Numbered from the stretch's first letter, positions 53,309 to 62,737 are shown. The stretch is DNA of 64,000 nt from Clostridium_X cadaveris (GCF_039521325.1 NZ_BAAACD010000003.1); one strand, 5' to 3'. The notes: a model not told the origin generated them from the letters alone. A program made the numbers and translations.

Positions 53309-54373
53309 TTATAGTCCGAATATACCCATATTCTTTATTATTTCAAGGATTACTATCCATATTGGAGCTGCAACTACTGCAGCTACTGTTGATAATAAAG
53401 AACAGTTTGATGTAAATACAGCTTCCTTATCAAAACTTATTGCATATGATGCCGCAACTGTTGCTGTTGGTGCTGCAAGCATTATTACTGTTGTAGCAAG
53501 ACCAAAGAATGATACTGGTAATATTCCAGTCTTAGTTAATACAAATAATGCTACTAAGTTGATAGCTGGTATTAACATAACCTTAACTGCACTATATGCC
53601 CAAGCATCTTTCTTAGCCATAGCTGTCTTAAATGGAACCTCTGCTAAAGTAGCTCCAATTGCTAACCAAGCTAGTGGTGATGCTAATTTATCTAAGTAAG
53701 TTAATGGTTTATATAACCAAGGTAAAGTTTGATCAATTCTTAAGAATGCAAAACTTTGTACTTTATCTCCAACTGTAACTGATACTTGTGGAAGACTAGC
53801 TTGGAATATCCATATAAATAATCCGAAGAAAGTTGCAAGTATTATTGGATTTAAGAATATTTCTTTCATATTCTTTTTAAAGTTTTCCTTGTCCATCTTT
53901 GCGCCAGACATTTTGATGAATGCGTATGAGTATAAGAAAACTCTGTAAGCTATATTGAATATATTAGAGTACATAACTCCAACTGAACCATATACTGCTT
54001 TAACGATTGGTGTTCCGAAGAAAGTAGTTGATCCGAATACTGTAAGTACTCTATAAACATCTTGTTTTTCTCCTTTAACCTTTACGTATATTAACTTAGT
54101 TATAAGAATCATTCCTATGTAAATAATAAATCCCCATATAAGGATGTTTATTCCCTCTTGTAATTCTTTTTGGTTGATATCTTTCATGAATGATGTAAAT
54201 GCTAATGCTGGTAATGACACTGTAAGAACTACTTTAGTTAGTATCTTTGATGCATTTGATCCAATGATTTCTTTTTTTCTTAAATAAAATCCTAAAAGTA
54301 TAATTGCTACTGATGAAAATATTGCACCAAGTATAGCGTTGTCTGTTAGTGTTTTTTGTATAATTGCTAACAT
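53309..54373 (-). CDS. AEC family transporter (copy 2)
   Basis: The 354-residue protein has ten membrane segments and is about two-thirds identical by eye to copy 1, including FGSTTFFGTPIVKAVYGSVG and APTATVAASYAISFDKEAVF. It probably moves a small organic acid. It is the first gene of a unit with the D-hydroxyacid dehydrogenase. The start follows GGGAGG. Confidence 0.92.
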   Translation of the reverse strand: MLAIIQKTLTDNAILGAIFSSVAIILLGFYLRKKEIIGSNASKILTKVVLTVSLPALAFTSFMKDINQKELQEGINILIWGFIIYIGMILITKLIYVKVKGEKQDVYRVLTVFGSTTFFGTPIVKAVYGSVGVMYSNIFNIAYRVFLYSYAFIKMSGAKMDKENFKKNMKEIFLNPIILATFFGLFIWIFQASLPQVSVTVGDKVQSFAFLRIDQTLPWLYKPLTYLDKLASPLAWLAIGATLAEVPFKTAMAKKDAWAYSAVKVMLIPAINLVALFVLTKTGILPVSFFGLATTVIMLAAPTATVAASYAISFDKEAVFTSNCSLLSTVAAVVAAPIWIVILEIIKNMGIFGL

Positions 54374-54728
54374 CGTTAAACTTTCCTCCCGTTTTATATA
54401 TTCATTTTAAAAAGTTTGTTATTTTTTTATCTAATATTATTTTAATTAATAGGCAGGTTCATTACAATTTAATTAAATTTATTAAAAATAAATTAAAGTT
54501 TTTTAAGTTATTTAAGTTATTTAAGTAAAATATCAATGTAATTTTTGATATATACCCGATAATAACACTTATATTTTACTTTTTATATGTTATACAATTA
54601 ACAGCATTGACTGTTATTTATCTAACTTTGTAATTTTATGAAATTTTCTAATTATTCTTATTTTGAACTATTTAAAATTTATTGTATAATATATACATAA
54701 TTTTCAGAAATCATAAGGAGGATTATAT
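54374..54728 (-). promoter_or_regulatory. Leader of AEC copy 2 with tandem 9-mers
   Basis: AT-rich gene-free stretch. Three tandem copies of ttaagttat lie at 54503-54529 (the last is ttaagtaaa), a possible site for the CitB-type regulator. A plus-strand ribosome site at 54716-54722 starts the HD remnant. Confidence 0.45.
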
Positions 54729-54836
54729 ATGAGAAAATCATCAGTCGAACTTTTACATAATTATCTGACGACAGAACATCTAATAAAACATTCCATTGCT
54801 GTAGAAGCAGTAATGATCTCGCTCTATAACTTATAA
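54729..54836 (+). pseudogene. Remnant of an HD-domain protein
   Basis: After a strong ribosome site (AAGGAGG), 35 codons read MRKSSVELLHNYLTTEHLIK then HSIAVEAVM, which resembles the N-terminus of clostridial HDIG-type phosphohydrolases (E-L-L-x2-Y-L..E.LIKH-S-x-AVEAVM). It then stops where the rest of the HD domain should follow. The body of the gene is missing, so a deletion is likely. Confidence 0.6.
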
Positions 54837-54860
54837 AATTTTTATTATTAGGAGAAAAAC

Positions 54861-55331
54861 ATGTCTATAGACAAAGTTAAAGACTACTTTAAAAAATTCA
54901 ACCTAGAGAATAGAGTTCAAGAATTTGCAGCTTCCAGTGCTACTGTAGAATTAGCCTCTAAAGCTCTTCACTGTGAGCCAAAACGTATAGCAAAAACGCT
55001 TTCTTTTAAAGCTAACGATAATTCTATATTAATAGTAACTGCTGGAGATGCTAAAATTGATAATTCTAAATACAAAGGTGAGTTTTGCTGTAAAGCAAAG
55101 ATGTTGACTCCAGATGAAGTAGAAAATCTCATAGGTCATTCAGTTGGTGGAGTTTGTCCATTTGGAATTAATGAAAATGTTCTTGTTTATCTCGATGAGT
55201 CTCTAAAGCGTTTTGAAACAGTATTTCCTGCTTGCGGAAGTAGCAACAGCGCTATTGAACTTACAATACCTGAACTTGAAAAATACTCTAACTATATTAA
55301 ATGGATTAATGTATGCAAGTCTTGGGGGTAA
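54861..55331 (+). CDS. YbaK/EbsC family aminoacyl-tRNA deacylase
   Basis: The 156-residue protein has the YbaK fold: AKTLSFKANDNSILIVTAGD, KIDNSKYKGEF with the catalytic Lys region, and VGGVCPFGINENVLVYLD. Family members remove wrong amino acids from tRNA (for example Cys-tRNA-Pro) or act on related tRNAs. It starts after TTAGGAG and stands directly behind the HD remnant. Confidence 0.93.
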   Translation: MSIDKVKDYFKKFNLENRVQEFAASSATVELASKALHCEPKRIAKTLSFKANDNSILIVTAGDAKIDNSKYKGEFCCKAKMLTPDEVENLIGHSVGGVCPFGINENVLVYLDESLKRFETVFPACGSSNSAIELTIPELEKYSNYIKWINVCKSWG

Positions 55332-55362
55332 AAAATAAGCATTCACAATATTATGTGAATGC

Positions 55363-55998
55363 TTATTTTAATTTTTGTCTTCTCTGTTTAAAATCACTCA
55401 TATAAGTTCCTACGTAATTCCAAAATTCCTTGCTATGATTAGGATAAGTCAAATGAGCTATTTCGTGAAGAACAACGTACTCTATACACTCCATAGGCTT
55501 TTCTATAAGATTTAAGTTTAGATTTATATACGATTTTACAGTATTACAGCTCCCCCATCTTGTTTTCATAGGCCTTATTCTAACGGCGTATACTACTTTA
55601 CCTGTAATTCCCTCATATCTTCTTATAAGATTTTCAAATATTTTTTTCGCTTCTTTGTAATACCATTCTTTTATAAGATATTTTATATACTTGATATCAT
55701 CAATTTTTTTCACATATATATACGCCTTTGCGTCTTCTAAAATTATTTTTTCATCTTCACTATAGATTACATGAATAGCATATACTCTCCCCAAATACTT
55801 TAAGTTACATTCTTTATCCATGTTTTTAGTTTTCATAATTTCTATCTTTTCGTCTATCCATTTTAATCGTTCTTTTATAACTTTATTAAGATAATCATCA
55901 CTTACATACATCGGTGCAGTGACGGTTACAAGAGTTTCGCTTAAAACTCTTATTGTTATGTTTTTCACTTTTTTTCTTTTAACTTGAATTTTATACAC
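55363..55998 (-). CDS. YgjP-like zinc metallopeptidase (DUF45)
   Basis: The 211-residue protein has TRWGSCNTVKSYINLNLNLI and the zinc motif YVVLHEIAHLTYPNHSKEFW (H-E-x2-H plus a third His), the hallmark of the M48-like YgjP/WLM family. The substrate is not well established. A GTG start at 55998 follows GGGGGG. It ends close to the YbaK gene in convergent orientation. Confidence 0.92.
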   Translation of the reverse strand: MYKIQVKRKKVKNITIRVLSETLVTVTAPMYVSDDYLNKVIKERLKWIDEKIEIMKTKNMDKECNLKYLGRVYAIHVIYSEDEKIILEDAKAYIYVKKIDDIKYIKYLIKEWYYKEAKKIFENLIRRYEGITGKVVYAVRIRPMKTRWGSCNTVKSYINLNLNLIEKPMECIEYVVLHEIAHLTYPNHSKEFWNYVGTYMSDFKQRRQKLK

Positions 55999-56058
55999 GT
56001 AACGCCCCCCTTAATAATTATTATATTCTAAAAACTTCTTCTATCAAAACTATTTTAC

Positions 56059-56091
56059 AAAAAAAGATATTGGTTGGGGGAACCAATATCT
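56059..56091 (-). terminator. Terminator downstream of amidase-like gene
   Basis: agatattggtt (56065-56075) and aaccaatatct (56081-56091) form a perfect 11-bp stem with a 5-base loop, followed on the minus strand by seven T. It lies about 157 bases after the gene at 56248. Confidence 0.85.
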
Positions 56092-56247
56092 GAAAAGGGG
56101 TTATATAAATAAGGGGTTAAATATTGTTTGGCTCTTAACTCGAAACCAATTAACTTACAAACATATTGTAACACATTTTTTCTACAAAAGCTACTATTTT
56201 TCTTTAATTTTTTATGACTTTTTTTAAATTTAATTTAACTTTATTGT

Positions 56248-56712
56248 TTAAATAACTATAATTTTCAATATTTTTTCACTTATCTGCTTTAATATCTCTT
56301 CATCGGCGTCATTAATTTCTATTTCAGCTAATAAAACCTCAGCTTTTATATTTTTTATTAAATAAAGTTTACTATCACTTACTATGTTTCCCGAGGAAAA
56401 TTTTAGTTCATCTAAAGATTTAATAATATCTTCAGCCATAGTTTTAGCTGCATCTCCTTTAGTATATAAAACAACACTGCTTGTTTTAGCTAATGATATT
56501 TTTATAGAAAAAAACAAATCAACTCTAGCGTTATTTGCTATTTTAACCTTATTATATAGACTTTCACCTAAATTTTTGCTTTTACCAACTTCACAATTTA
56601 CAGCAATATGCCCTAGCTCATTAATTCTATTTATCATATATTCTTTCACATAATGACTTAACGTCAACTCTTCTTCTAAACAGTTCATCATAGCGTCTAT
56701 ACCATACTTCAT
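56248..56712 (-). CDS. Amidase_3-like protein lacking zinc ligands
   Basis: The 154-residue protein contains LYNKVKIANNARVDLFFSIK, which fits the segment of N-acetylmuramoyl-L-alanine amidases that normally reads L..R..iAN...AD.f.SIHaN. Here the His is Lys, and the N-terminal GHGG motif is absent (MKYGIDAMMNCLEE). The end (VLLAEIEINDADEE) resembles the last Glu-containing strand. It is thus probably a non-catalytic relative. It has no signal peptide, unlike secreted amidases. The start follows AGGAGG. Confidence 0.55.
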   Translation of the reverse strand: MKYGIDAMMNCLEEELTLSHYVKEYMINRINELGHIAVNCEVGKSKNLGESLYNKVKIANNARVDLFFSIKISLAKTSSVVLYTKGDAAKTMAEDIIKSLDELKFSSGNIVSDSKLYLIKNIKAEVLLAEIEINDADEEILKQISEKILKIIVI

Positions 56713-56824
56713 AAAATTCCTCCTAAAGTACTGTATAATATTTTATTCATAATTCCATAATATGTTCTATAATTATAAAAATTATCATATTTTATTTAGT
56801 AAGTACATTATGGAGGTCTTATAG

Positions 56825-57301
56825 ATGAAAAAAAAGCAATTCATACTTATTGAGCTTTTACTTTTTACGGTTCTAATTTTTAGCGGTTGTAAAGCTCAAC
56901 TAATATCCTATAATGAAAAGAAACCTAATATATACTACTACACTCAAAATCTATGCTCTTTAATAGATAAAACTGATGACTTTTCAGTAGTTCTTTTTCA
57001 ATCAGATTTACATAAACAGATTGATATCACCAAAGAAGCTGTACCAGTATTAAAGAATTTTATAAACGATATAAAAGCTGAAGATTTTATAGATAAGCCT
57101 AATGGTATTCCAGAAATCCCACCTTATAAACTATTCATAACTATAGATAATGTTAGATACGTAGTTAACATATACAATGACAGCATATTGTCAGTTCATA
57201 CTTGGGATGGTATATTTAAAGAAGACTTTCTCACTATGAAGGATGTTCATGCAGCATACAATCTTTATGGATTGTGTAAATATATCTTTACTTTCAAATA
57301 A
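56825..57301 (+). CDS. Lipoprotein of unknown function (DUF4883-like)
   Basis: The 158-residue protein has a lipoprotein signal peptide (KKKQF, hydrophobic core, FSGC with the lipid Cys at about 22). The mature part (IYYYTQNLCSLI, FINDIKAEDFIDKP, VRYVVNIYNDSILSVHTWDG) looks like a small clostridial lipoprotein family, perhaps DUF4883; I am not certain. The role is unknown. The ribosome site GGAGG is well placed. Confidence 0.7.
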   Translation: MKKKQFILIELLLFTVLIFSGCKAQLISYNEKKPNIYYYTQNLCSLIDKTDDFSVVLFQSDLHKQIDITKEAVPVLKNFINDIKAEDFIDKPNGIPEIPPYKLFITIDNVRYVVNIYNDSILSVHTWDGIFKEDFLTMKDVHAAYNLYGLCKYIFTFK

Positions 57302-57353
57302 AAAAAGCTATCTTGGAACAGGGATTCCCCGTCCCCTTTTCCTAAGATAGCTT
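57301..57353. terminator. Bidirectional terminator between lipoprotein and radical SAM genes
   Basis: aagctatctt and aagatagctt form a 10-bp stem extended by gga..tcc and gggg..cccc type pairing, with A/T runs on both sides. It sits between convergent genes. Confidence 0.8.
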
Positions 57354-57372
57354 ATCTTTTTATGTTTAAGTT

Positions 57373-58284
57373 TTAAACTCCTCTTAAATCAAACTCTGGT
57401 ATGTAGCTTTTCTCATCGGTGCCTTCCTCTTGTATAAATGCATTTTTTACTCCTATCTCAATACAATAATCTATAAGACTATCATAATGTTTGCTGCTTA
57501 GTGGTCTGTCAATTTCTTTATAATTGCAAGCTTTAAACATAGGTGTATATTGATTCATAATACTTATATATACCTTGTTTTCAAAAGTTTTATGTATATA
57601 GTCTACTATCTTTTTCGAGTCAAACAGTAATCCAGGCAACATTAAATGCCTTATTATTACTCCTTTTTGAATCATTCCTTTTTCATCAAACTTAACTTCT
57701 CCGGTCATCTCCACCATTTTTTCTACAGCTTTTGATGCAATAGCAAAATAATTTGGAACCTTAGAGTATCTAATACCATATTCATCTTTAAAGTACTTTA
57801 AATCCGGAACAAATACATCCACATACCGCTTCAACATCTCCAAAGTATTCAAAGCTTCGTAACCATTGCTATTATATATTACCGGAAGCTTAAGACCTTT
57901 TTTCTTAGCAATTTTTAAAGCTTCTACTATTTGTACTGCATAATGAGTAGGAGTCACTAAATTTATATTATTGGCTCCACGCTTCTGCTGTTCTAGAAAT
58001 ATATCACTAAGTCTTTCTATAGTTATTTCTTTTCCAACACCTTCTTGACTTATATCATGATTTTGACAAAACACGCAATTAAGATTACAGCCAGAAAAAA
58101 ATACAGTCCCTGAGCCCTTCTCTCCTGAAATACACGGTTCTTCCCATTTATGCAGAGATACCCTTGCGACTTTTACTTTGTCTGAGCTCTTGCAAAATCC
58201 CAAACCTCCATCAGTTCTATCTATTTTACAGTTTTTCGGGCATATTCTACACTGTTTTAGTAAATTTAAATTTTCATTTTCCAT
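57373..58284 (-). CDS. Radical SAM protein (PflA-like activating enzyme family)
   Basis: The protein has 303 residues from ATG 58284 (GGGAG seven bases upstream). It has an N-terminal cysteine motif CRICPKNCKIDR and the radical SAM cluster GCNLNCVFCQNHD (C-x3-C-x2-C). Length and layout fit the PflA-like family that is also seen in AmmeMemoRadiSam loci. It reduces SAM to a radical for a protein or small-molecule substrate that cannot be named from the sequence. No partner gene is adjacent. Confidence 0.9.
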   Translation of the reverse strand: MENENLNLLKQCRICPKNCKIDRTDGGLGFCKSSDKVKVARVSLHKWEEPCISGEKGSGTVFFSGCNLNCVFCQNHDISQEGVGKEITIERLSDIFLEQQKRGANNINLVTPTHYAVQIVEALKIAKKKGLKLPVIYNSNGYEALNTLEMLKRYVDVFVPDLKYFKDEYGIRYSKVPNYFAIASKAVEKMVEMTGEVKFDEKGMIQKGVIIRHLMLPGLLFDSKKIVDYIHKTFENKVYISIMNQYTPMFKACNYKEIDRPLSSKHYDSLIDYCIEIGVKNAFIQEEGTDEKSYIPEFDLRGV

Positions 58285-58427
58285 AAACAATCTCCCTCTT
58301 TACGCTAAAACTAATCTTTATTTTCTTCCTGAGTTTTATTAATAAAAATCATATCACACTAGAATAGTTTTTTCTATGCTATAATAATTGTACTATAATT
58401 TTTAAATTCAATTTTATGGAGGTAATC

Positions 58428-59267
58428 ATGAAACTTAAAGTTGATTTTCATACCCACTCAACTGCATCTGATGGTCGCAAATCTCCATCTGAATTAGTAG
58501 AAGCAGCCAAATTAAATAATGTTCATATAATGGCTTTAACCGACCACGATACACTAAAAGGAATAGATGAAGCAATTTCAGAGGGTCTCAAACTTGGTGT
58601 AAAAGTGATTCCTGGAATCGAACTTTCCTCTCTCCATAATGGAGAATCAGTGCATATACTTGGATATTTTAAGGGTGATGGATACCATAATGAGGATCTT
58701 ATAAATTTTCTTAAGGACAAGGAAGATGCCAGACTTAAAAGAGCAGAAAAGTTTATAGAAAATCTTAATATTTGTTTTAATATAAAAATAGATTACAATG
58801 AAGTCTTAAGTATCAGTAATGGTCTTGTGGCACGCCCTCATATTGCCAAGGCAATAATTGATGCTGGTTATGATTATTCTTGGAATTATATATTTGATAA
58901 ATTCCTAAGTGATTCAAGTCCTGCTTATGTTCCAAATAAAAAAGTATCAATTTCAGAGGCTATAACCCTTCTTCATAAACATGGAGCTTTAGCTGTTCTT
59001 GCTCATCCTATACTGTTAAAGAAAAATTCTCCTCATGACCTTATGAGGATTTTTGATTTTGATGGATTAGAAGCTTTTTATTACTTAAATTCTAAGCAGA
59101 AAGAAGCAGACTTCATAACTCTAGCTCACAATTATAATAAACTTGTAACTTGTGGTTCTGACTACCATGGAATAGATGGAGATGGAAAACATGGAATTAT
59201 AGGAAGTGTAAAGTTCACCGAAGATTATCTAAACAAATTTTTAGAGGCATTAAAAATAGGATGCTAA
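58428..59267 (+). CDS. PHP domain phosphoesterase
   Basis: The protein has 279 residues from ATG 58428, which follows GGAGG; the longer frame reads through the ribosome site. Metal ligands of the PHP family are present: VDFHTHSTASDG (H-x-H), LTDHDTLKG, GIELSS, ARPHIAKAI, VLAHP and CGSDYHG. It is related to the YciV/TrpH group, which cleaves 3',5'-nucleoside bisphosphates or RNA 5' ends. It stands alone. Confidence 0.92.
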   Translation: MKLKVDFHTHSTASDGRKSPSELVEAAKLNNVHIMALTDHDTLKGIDEAISEGLKLGVKVIPGIELSSLHNGESVHILGYFKGDGYHNEDLINFLKDKEDARLKRAEKFIENLNICFNIKIDYNEVLSISNGLVARPHIAKAIIDAGYDYSWNYIFDKFLSDSSPAYVPNKKVSISEAITLLHKHGALAVLAHPILLKKNSPHDLMRIFDFDGLEAFYYLNSKQKEADFITLAHNYNKLVTCGSDYHGIDGDGKHGIIGSVKFTEDYLNKFLEALKIGC

Positions 59268-59280
59268 TGCATCCTATTTT

Positions 59281-59562
59281 TTATTGTTTTGGCTTCTCGG
59301 ATTCTTTTACATTATCAGGCGATTTTAAAGTTTCTTCTAAAGCTTTATCAGATCCCCTTAATTCTTTATCATCTGCATACCACTTAGAATTTGTATTAGG
59401 ATTATTTAATAATCCAGCCATAACTAATATCCCTAAAAAAGCTGTGACTATCTGTTCATAATTAGCTGGAAGTATATTTATTCCTAATCCATGTAATAAT
59501 AGTGGAATAAAAGAAAAAATAGATACCCATAATCCATAATTTTTAAATCTTTCATATTTCAT
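59281..59562 (-). CDS. Holin-like small membrane protein
   Basis: The protein has 93 residues from ATG 59562. Two hydrophobic segments (about 9-28 and 35-53, LWVSIFSFIPLLLHGLGINI) are followed by NNPNTNSKWYADDK and a charged tail. This matches the phi-LC3-type holin family, which is often found outside prophages in clostridia. No endolysin gene is adjacent; it converges with the PHP gene. Confidence 0.78.
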   Translation of the reverse strand: MKYERFKNYGLWVSIFSFIPLLLHGLGINILPANYEQIVTAFLGILVMAGLLNNPNTNSKWYADDKELRGSDKALEETLKSPDNVKESEKPKQ

Positions 59563-59711
59563 ACAAAACACCTACCTTGGTTTCTTAAAATATTGTCTTT
59601 GGTTCTAATACATAATATTCATATATATATATTTAGTTACTAATTATTCTCTAGAAACTATCTAAGGCTTTTAAAATTTTAAATCCTATTAAGTTTTTCT
59701 AGGATTTACAC

Positions 59712-59750
59712 AAAAAAAAATCCCGAGATATGAAAATCTCAGGATTTTTT
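59712..59750. terminator. Terminator after aminopeptidase
   Basis: aaaaaatcc-gagat and atctc-ggatttttt form a long stem with one mismatch and runs on both strands. It sits just after the M18 peptidase gene. Confidence 0.85.
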
Positions 59751-59766
59751 ATATTATTATTTAACT

Positions 59767-61170
59767 TTATGCTTCTTGTAAGAATGCGTAGTAACCTCTC
59801 ATAGTTTCATATATATCAGCTTTAGATGCAACTTCCCATGGAGCATGCATATTGTGTAATGCTACTCCGCAATCTATTACTTCCATACCATATTGAGCTA
59901 AAATATATGCTATAGTTCCACCGCCGCCTTGGTCAACCTTTCCAAGCTCTGCAGTCTGCCATGTTACTCCATGTTTATCCATGATGCTTCTTATTTGACC
60001 TACAAATTCAGCATTCGCATCATTACAGCCACTCTTTCCTCTTGCTCCAGTGTATTTATTGAATACTATACCTTTTCCAAAGTATGCGCAATTATTCTTT
60101 TCCATTACACTTGGATAGTTTGGATCAAATGCCGCACTAACATCTGAGGATAACATCTTAGAGTTAGATAAGGCTCTTCTAACCTTTATATCACTGTAGT
60201 CACCCATTCTGTCCATTATTTCTGCTACTGCATTTTCAAAGAATTTTGAATGCATTCCAGTAGCACCTATGCTACCAACTTCTTCTTTATCAACAAGTAG
60301 AGTTACACAAGTCTTGTCTGCTTCTGTCATCTCCATCATAGCTTCAAAAGAAGTATATGCACATATTCTATCGTCATGGCCATATGCTACAACCATGCTT
60401 CTATCTAAGCCATAATCTCTTGCAGCACCAGCTGGTACTACTTCCAATTCTGCTGATACAAAATCTTCTTCAACTATTCCGTATTTTTCGTTTAAAAGTT
60501 TTAATATGTTGAGTTTTACTCTATTTTTAGCTTCCTTATCTTTAATTGGAATAGATCCAACTAATATATTTAGATCTTCTCCCTCTATTGCATTTGCAAC
60601 CTTCTTTTGCATTTGATCTGCTGATAAATGCACTAAAAGATCTGAAATTCCTACTACTGGATCATTTGCATCTTCACCAATAACAACCTTTACTGATGAT
60701 CCATCTTTCCTAATCATAACACCATGAATACTTAGTGGGATTGTAACCCATTGATATTTCTTTACTCCACCATAGTAATGAGTTTCCATCATAGCTAGAT
60801 CAGTATCTTCATATAAAGGATTTTGCTTTAAGTCGAGTCTAGGTGAGTCTATGTGAGCTCCTAAAATTCTCATTCCTTTTTGTAAGCTTTCTTTTCCTAT
60901 AAGGAATAATGCTAAAGATTTTCCCATATGATTTACATAAACTTTATCTCCAGCCTTTAAGCTCTCATTGTTTTCTATGATTTTGTTTAAATCTTTATAA
61001 CCTTCTTTTTCTGCAAGAGCTACAAATTCGTCAACGCATTCTCTTTCTGTCTTTGCTATAGTCATGAAATCTTTATATCTATCAGAAAGATCAAAAACCT
61101 TCTTTAGATCCTCATCAGAATACTTCTCCCATGCATATTCATATTTTTTAGTTAACTCTTTAACGTCCAT
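59767..61170 (-). CDS. M18 family aspartyl-type aminopeptidase
   Basis: The protein has 467 residues from ATG 61170, eight bases after AGGAGG. Family motifs are ILGAHIDSPRLDLKQNP with the first zinc His/Asp, LVDKEEVGSIGATGM with the catalytic Glu pair, YGHDDRICAYTSF, and a late His in VALHNMHAPWEVASK. It removes N-terminal residues from peptides in the cytoplasm as a large zinc oligomer. Confidence 0.95.
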   Translation of the reverse strand: MDVKELTKKYEYAWEKYSDEDLKKVFDLSDRYKDFMTIAKTERECVDEFVALAEKEGYKDLNKIIENNESLKAGDKVYVNHMGKSLALFLIGKESLQKGMRILGAHIDSPRLDLKQNPLYEDTDLAMMETHYYGGVKKYQWVTIPLSIHGVMIRKDGSSVKVVIGEDANDPVVGISDLLVHLSADQMQKKVANAIEGEDLNILVGSIPIKDKEAKNRVKLNILKLLNEKYGIVEEDFVSAELEVVPAGAARDYGLDRSMVVAYGHDDRICAYTSFEAMMEMTEADKTCVTLLVDKEEVGSIGATGMHSKFFENAVAEIMDRMGDYSDIKVRRALSNSKMLSSDVSAAFDPNYPSVMEKNNCAYFGKGIVFNKYTGARGKSGCNDANAEFVGQIRSIMDKHGVTWQTAELGKVDQGGGGTIAYILAQYGMEVIDCGVALHNMHAPWEVASKADIYETMRGYYAFLQEA

Positions 61171-61254
61171 TGCAAATCCTCCTATCACTTAAAAACTTTT
61201 TTAACAACAAGTCCATTTTAACTCATTCCAAGTGAAATTTAAACACAATTCAAA

Positions 61255-61815
61255 CTAATCTGTTATAATACAGTTTATTTTTACATCATGCTCGTCCATT
61301 GGAAGTTCATTAACTATTTGTTCTTTGTATCCTATTGCTACTATTTTGCATTTCTTACTAATCTTTAATAAAAATCTATCATAAAATCCTCCACCATAAC
61401 CAAGTCTTCCTCCTTTATGGTCAAAGGCTACACCTGGTACAAGCACTAGATCTATCTCTTCTTCACTTATTACATTATCTTCCTTAAGCTCTGGCTCTAA
61501 TATCCCTCTATAACTTTTTGACAAATCAGACCAGCATGTTATTTCAACGGCTTTCATCCCCTGATTTTTATTTATAACCTTTGGAACACATACTCTCTTT
61601 CCTCTCTCTAATGAATGCTTTATAATTCTATGAGTATCAACTTCATTTCCATAGCTTACAAACACAAATATATTATGTGATTTTTTATAGAAATCACTAT
61701 TTATAATCTTATGATATATAGATTCATTTTTATTTTGCCTATGTTCTTTTGATATTTCATCTCTAAGTTTTATCAAAGTTTTTCTAAGATAACTTTTAGA
61801 ATCCACCCATTTCAC
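61255..61815 (-). CDS. 5-formyltetrahydrofolate cyclo-ligase
   Basis: The 186-residue protein begins KSYLRKTLIKLRDEISKE and has VDTHRIIKHSLERGKRVCVP and LVPGVAFDHKGGRLGYGGGF-YDRFL, the ATP/folate site of the family. It converts 5-formyl-THF to methenyl-THF. The GTG start lies within the last codons of hprK (20-base overlap), so translation is coupled; a second GTG at 61806 is possible. Confidence 0.95.
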   Translation of the reverse strand: MKWVDSKSYLRKTLIKLRDEISKEHRQNKNESIYHKIINSDFYKKSHNIFVFVSYGNEVDTHRIIKHSLERGKRVCVPKVINKNQGMKAVEITCWSDLSKSYRGILEPELKEDNVISEEEIDLVLVPGVAFDHKGGRLGYGGGFYDRFLLKISKKCKIVAIGYKEQIVNELPMDEHDVKINCIITD

Positions 61816-62707
61816 CTATCCTTTGATCTATTATCTCCGCGGGAGTGATTTGTGACATAGTGCTATATCTATAATTTGCTGCTGCTGCTTCAATTATGAC
61901 AGCCACGTTTCTTCCTGGTCTTATAGGAATTCTCATCCTTCTAACCTTTACGCCTAGTATTTCTGTATATTCTTTATCTATTCCAAGTCTGTCATAAGCT
62001 CCATTATCTCTCCAATGCTCTAGATGAATAACCATCTTTATAGTCTTGGAATGAAGTACTGAGCTAAGTCCATAGAGTGCAGTTATATCTATTATTCCCA
62101 TTCCTCTAACTTCTAACATACCAAAAGTAATTTTAGGAGATGTTCCTTTTAAAATACCATCAATCTGCTTTATGTCAACAGCATCATCTGCTACTATTCT
62201 ATGTCCTCTCTTTATGAGTTCTAATGCAGTTTCACTCTTTCCTATACCACTTTCTCCTGTTATAAGTATTCCAATGCCATATATATCAACTAAAACTCCA
62301 TGAACCCTTGTTTCAGGAGCTAAAGCATCATCTAAGAAATTTGATAACTTATTTATAAATCTAGTTGTTATCATATCTGTTCTTAATATCCATCTTTTAT
62401 TTTCTTTAGCATATCGTATAATTTCTTCTTGAGCTTCAAGACCCCTTGTTAGAATTATACAAGGAGTATGAAACTCCATATATTTCTTTATTCTCTTTTT
62501 TCTTATATCAGGATGCATGTCATCTAAGAAGCTCCACTCCGCTCTTCCTATAACCTGTATTCTATCATTAGCAAAATAGTTATAAAATCCAGCAAGCTGA
62601 AGTCCTGGTCTATTAAAATCTATTATATCAACTTCATTTTCCGGGTCGCCTTCAACTAATACTTCTAATTTAAAATGCTCTATAAGTTCATTTACCCTTA
62701 CTGCCAT
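61796..62707 (-). CDS. hprK: HPr kinase/phosphorylase
   Basis: The 303-residue protein has the P-loop TGESGIGKSETALELI, VADDAVDIKQ, the HPrK signature GMLEVRGMGIIDITALYG, and a conserved C-terminal region ending in PAEIIDQRIGEMGGF. It phosphorylates HPr at Ser46 in response to metabolites and so controls carbon catabolite repression in Firmicutes. It precedes the cyclo-ligase gene and overlaps it. Confidence 0.97.
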   Translation of the reverse strand: MAVRVNELIEHFKLEVLVEGDPENEVDIIDFNRPGLQLAGFYNYFANDRIQVIGRAEWSFLDDMHPDIRKKRIKKYMEFHTPCIILTRGLEAQEEIIRYAKENKRWILRTDMITTRFINKLSNFLDDALAPETRVHGVLVDIYGIGILITGESGIGKSETALELIKRGHRIVADDAVDIKQIDGILKGTSPKITFGMLEVRGMGIIDITALYGLSSVLHSKTIKMVIHLEHWRDNGAYDRLGIDKEYTEILGVKVRRMRIPIRPGRNVAVIIEAAAANYRYSTMSQITPAEIIDQRIGEMGGF

Positions 62708-62737
62708 AGCCTATCCTCCATTTTCTTTATGCTAATT

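Noticed and set aside
59281..59562. Second prophage marked by the holin gene
   Set aside because: No other phage gene is nearby; small holins of this type occur alone in clostridial chromosomes.
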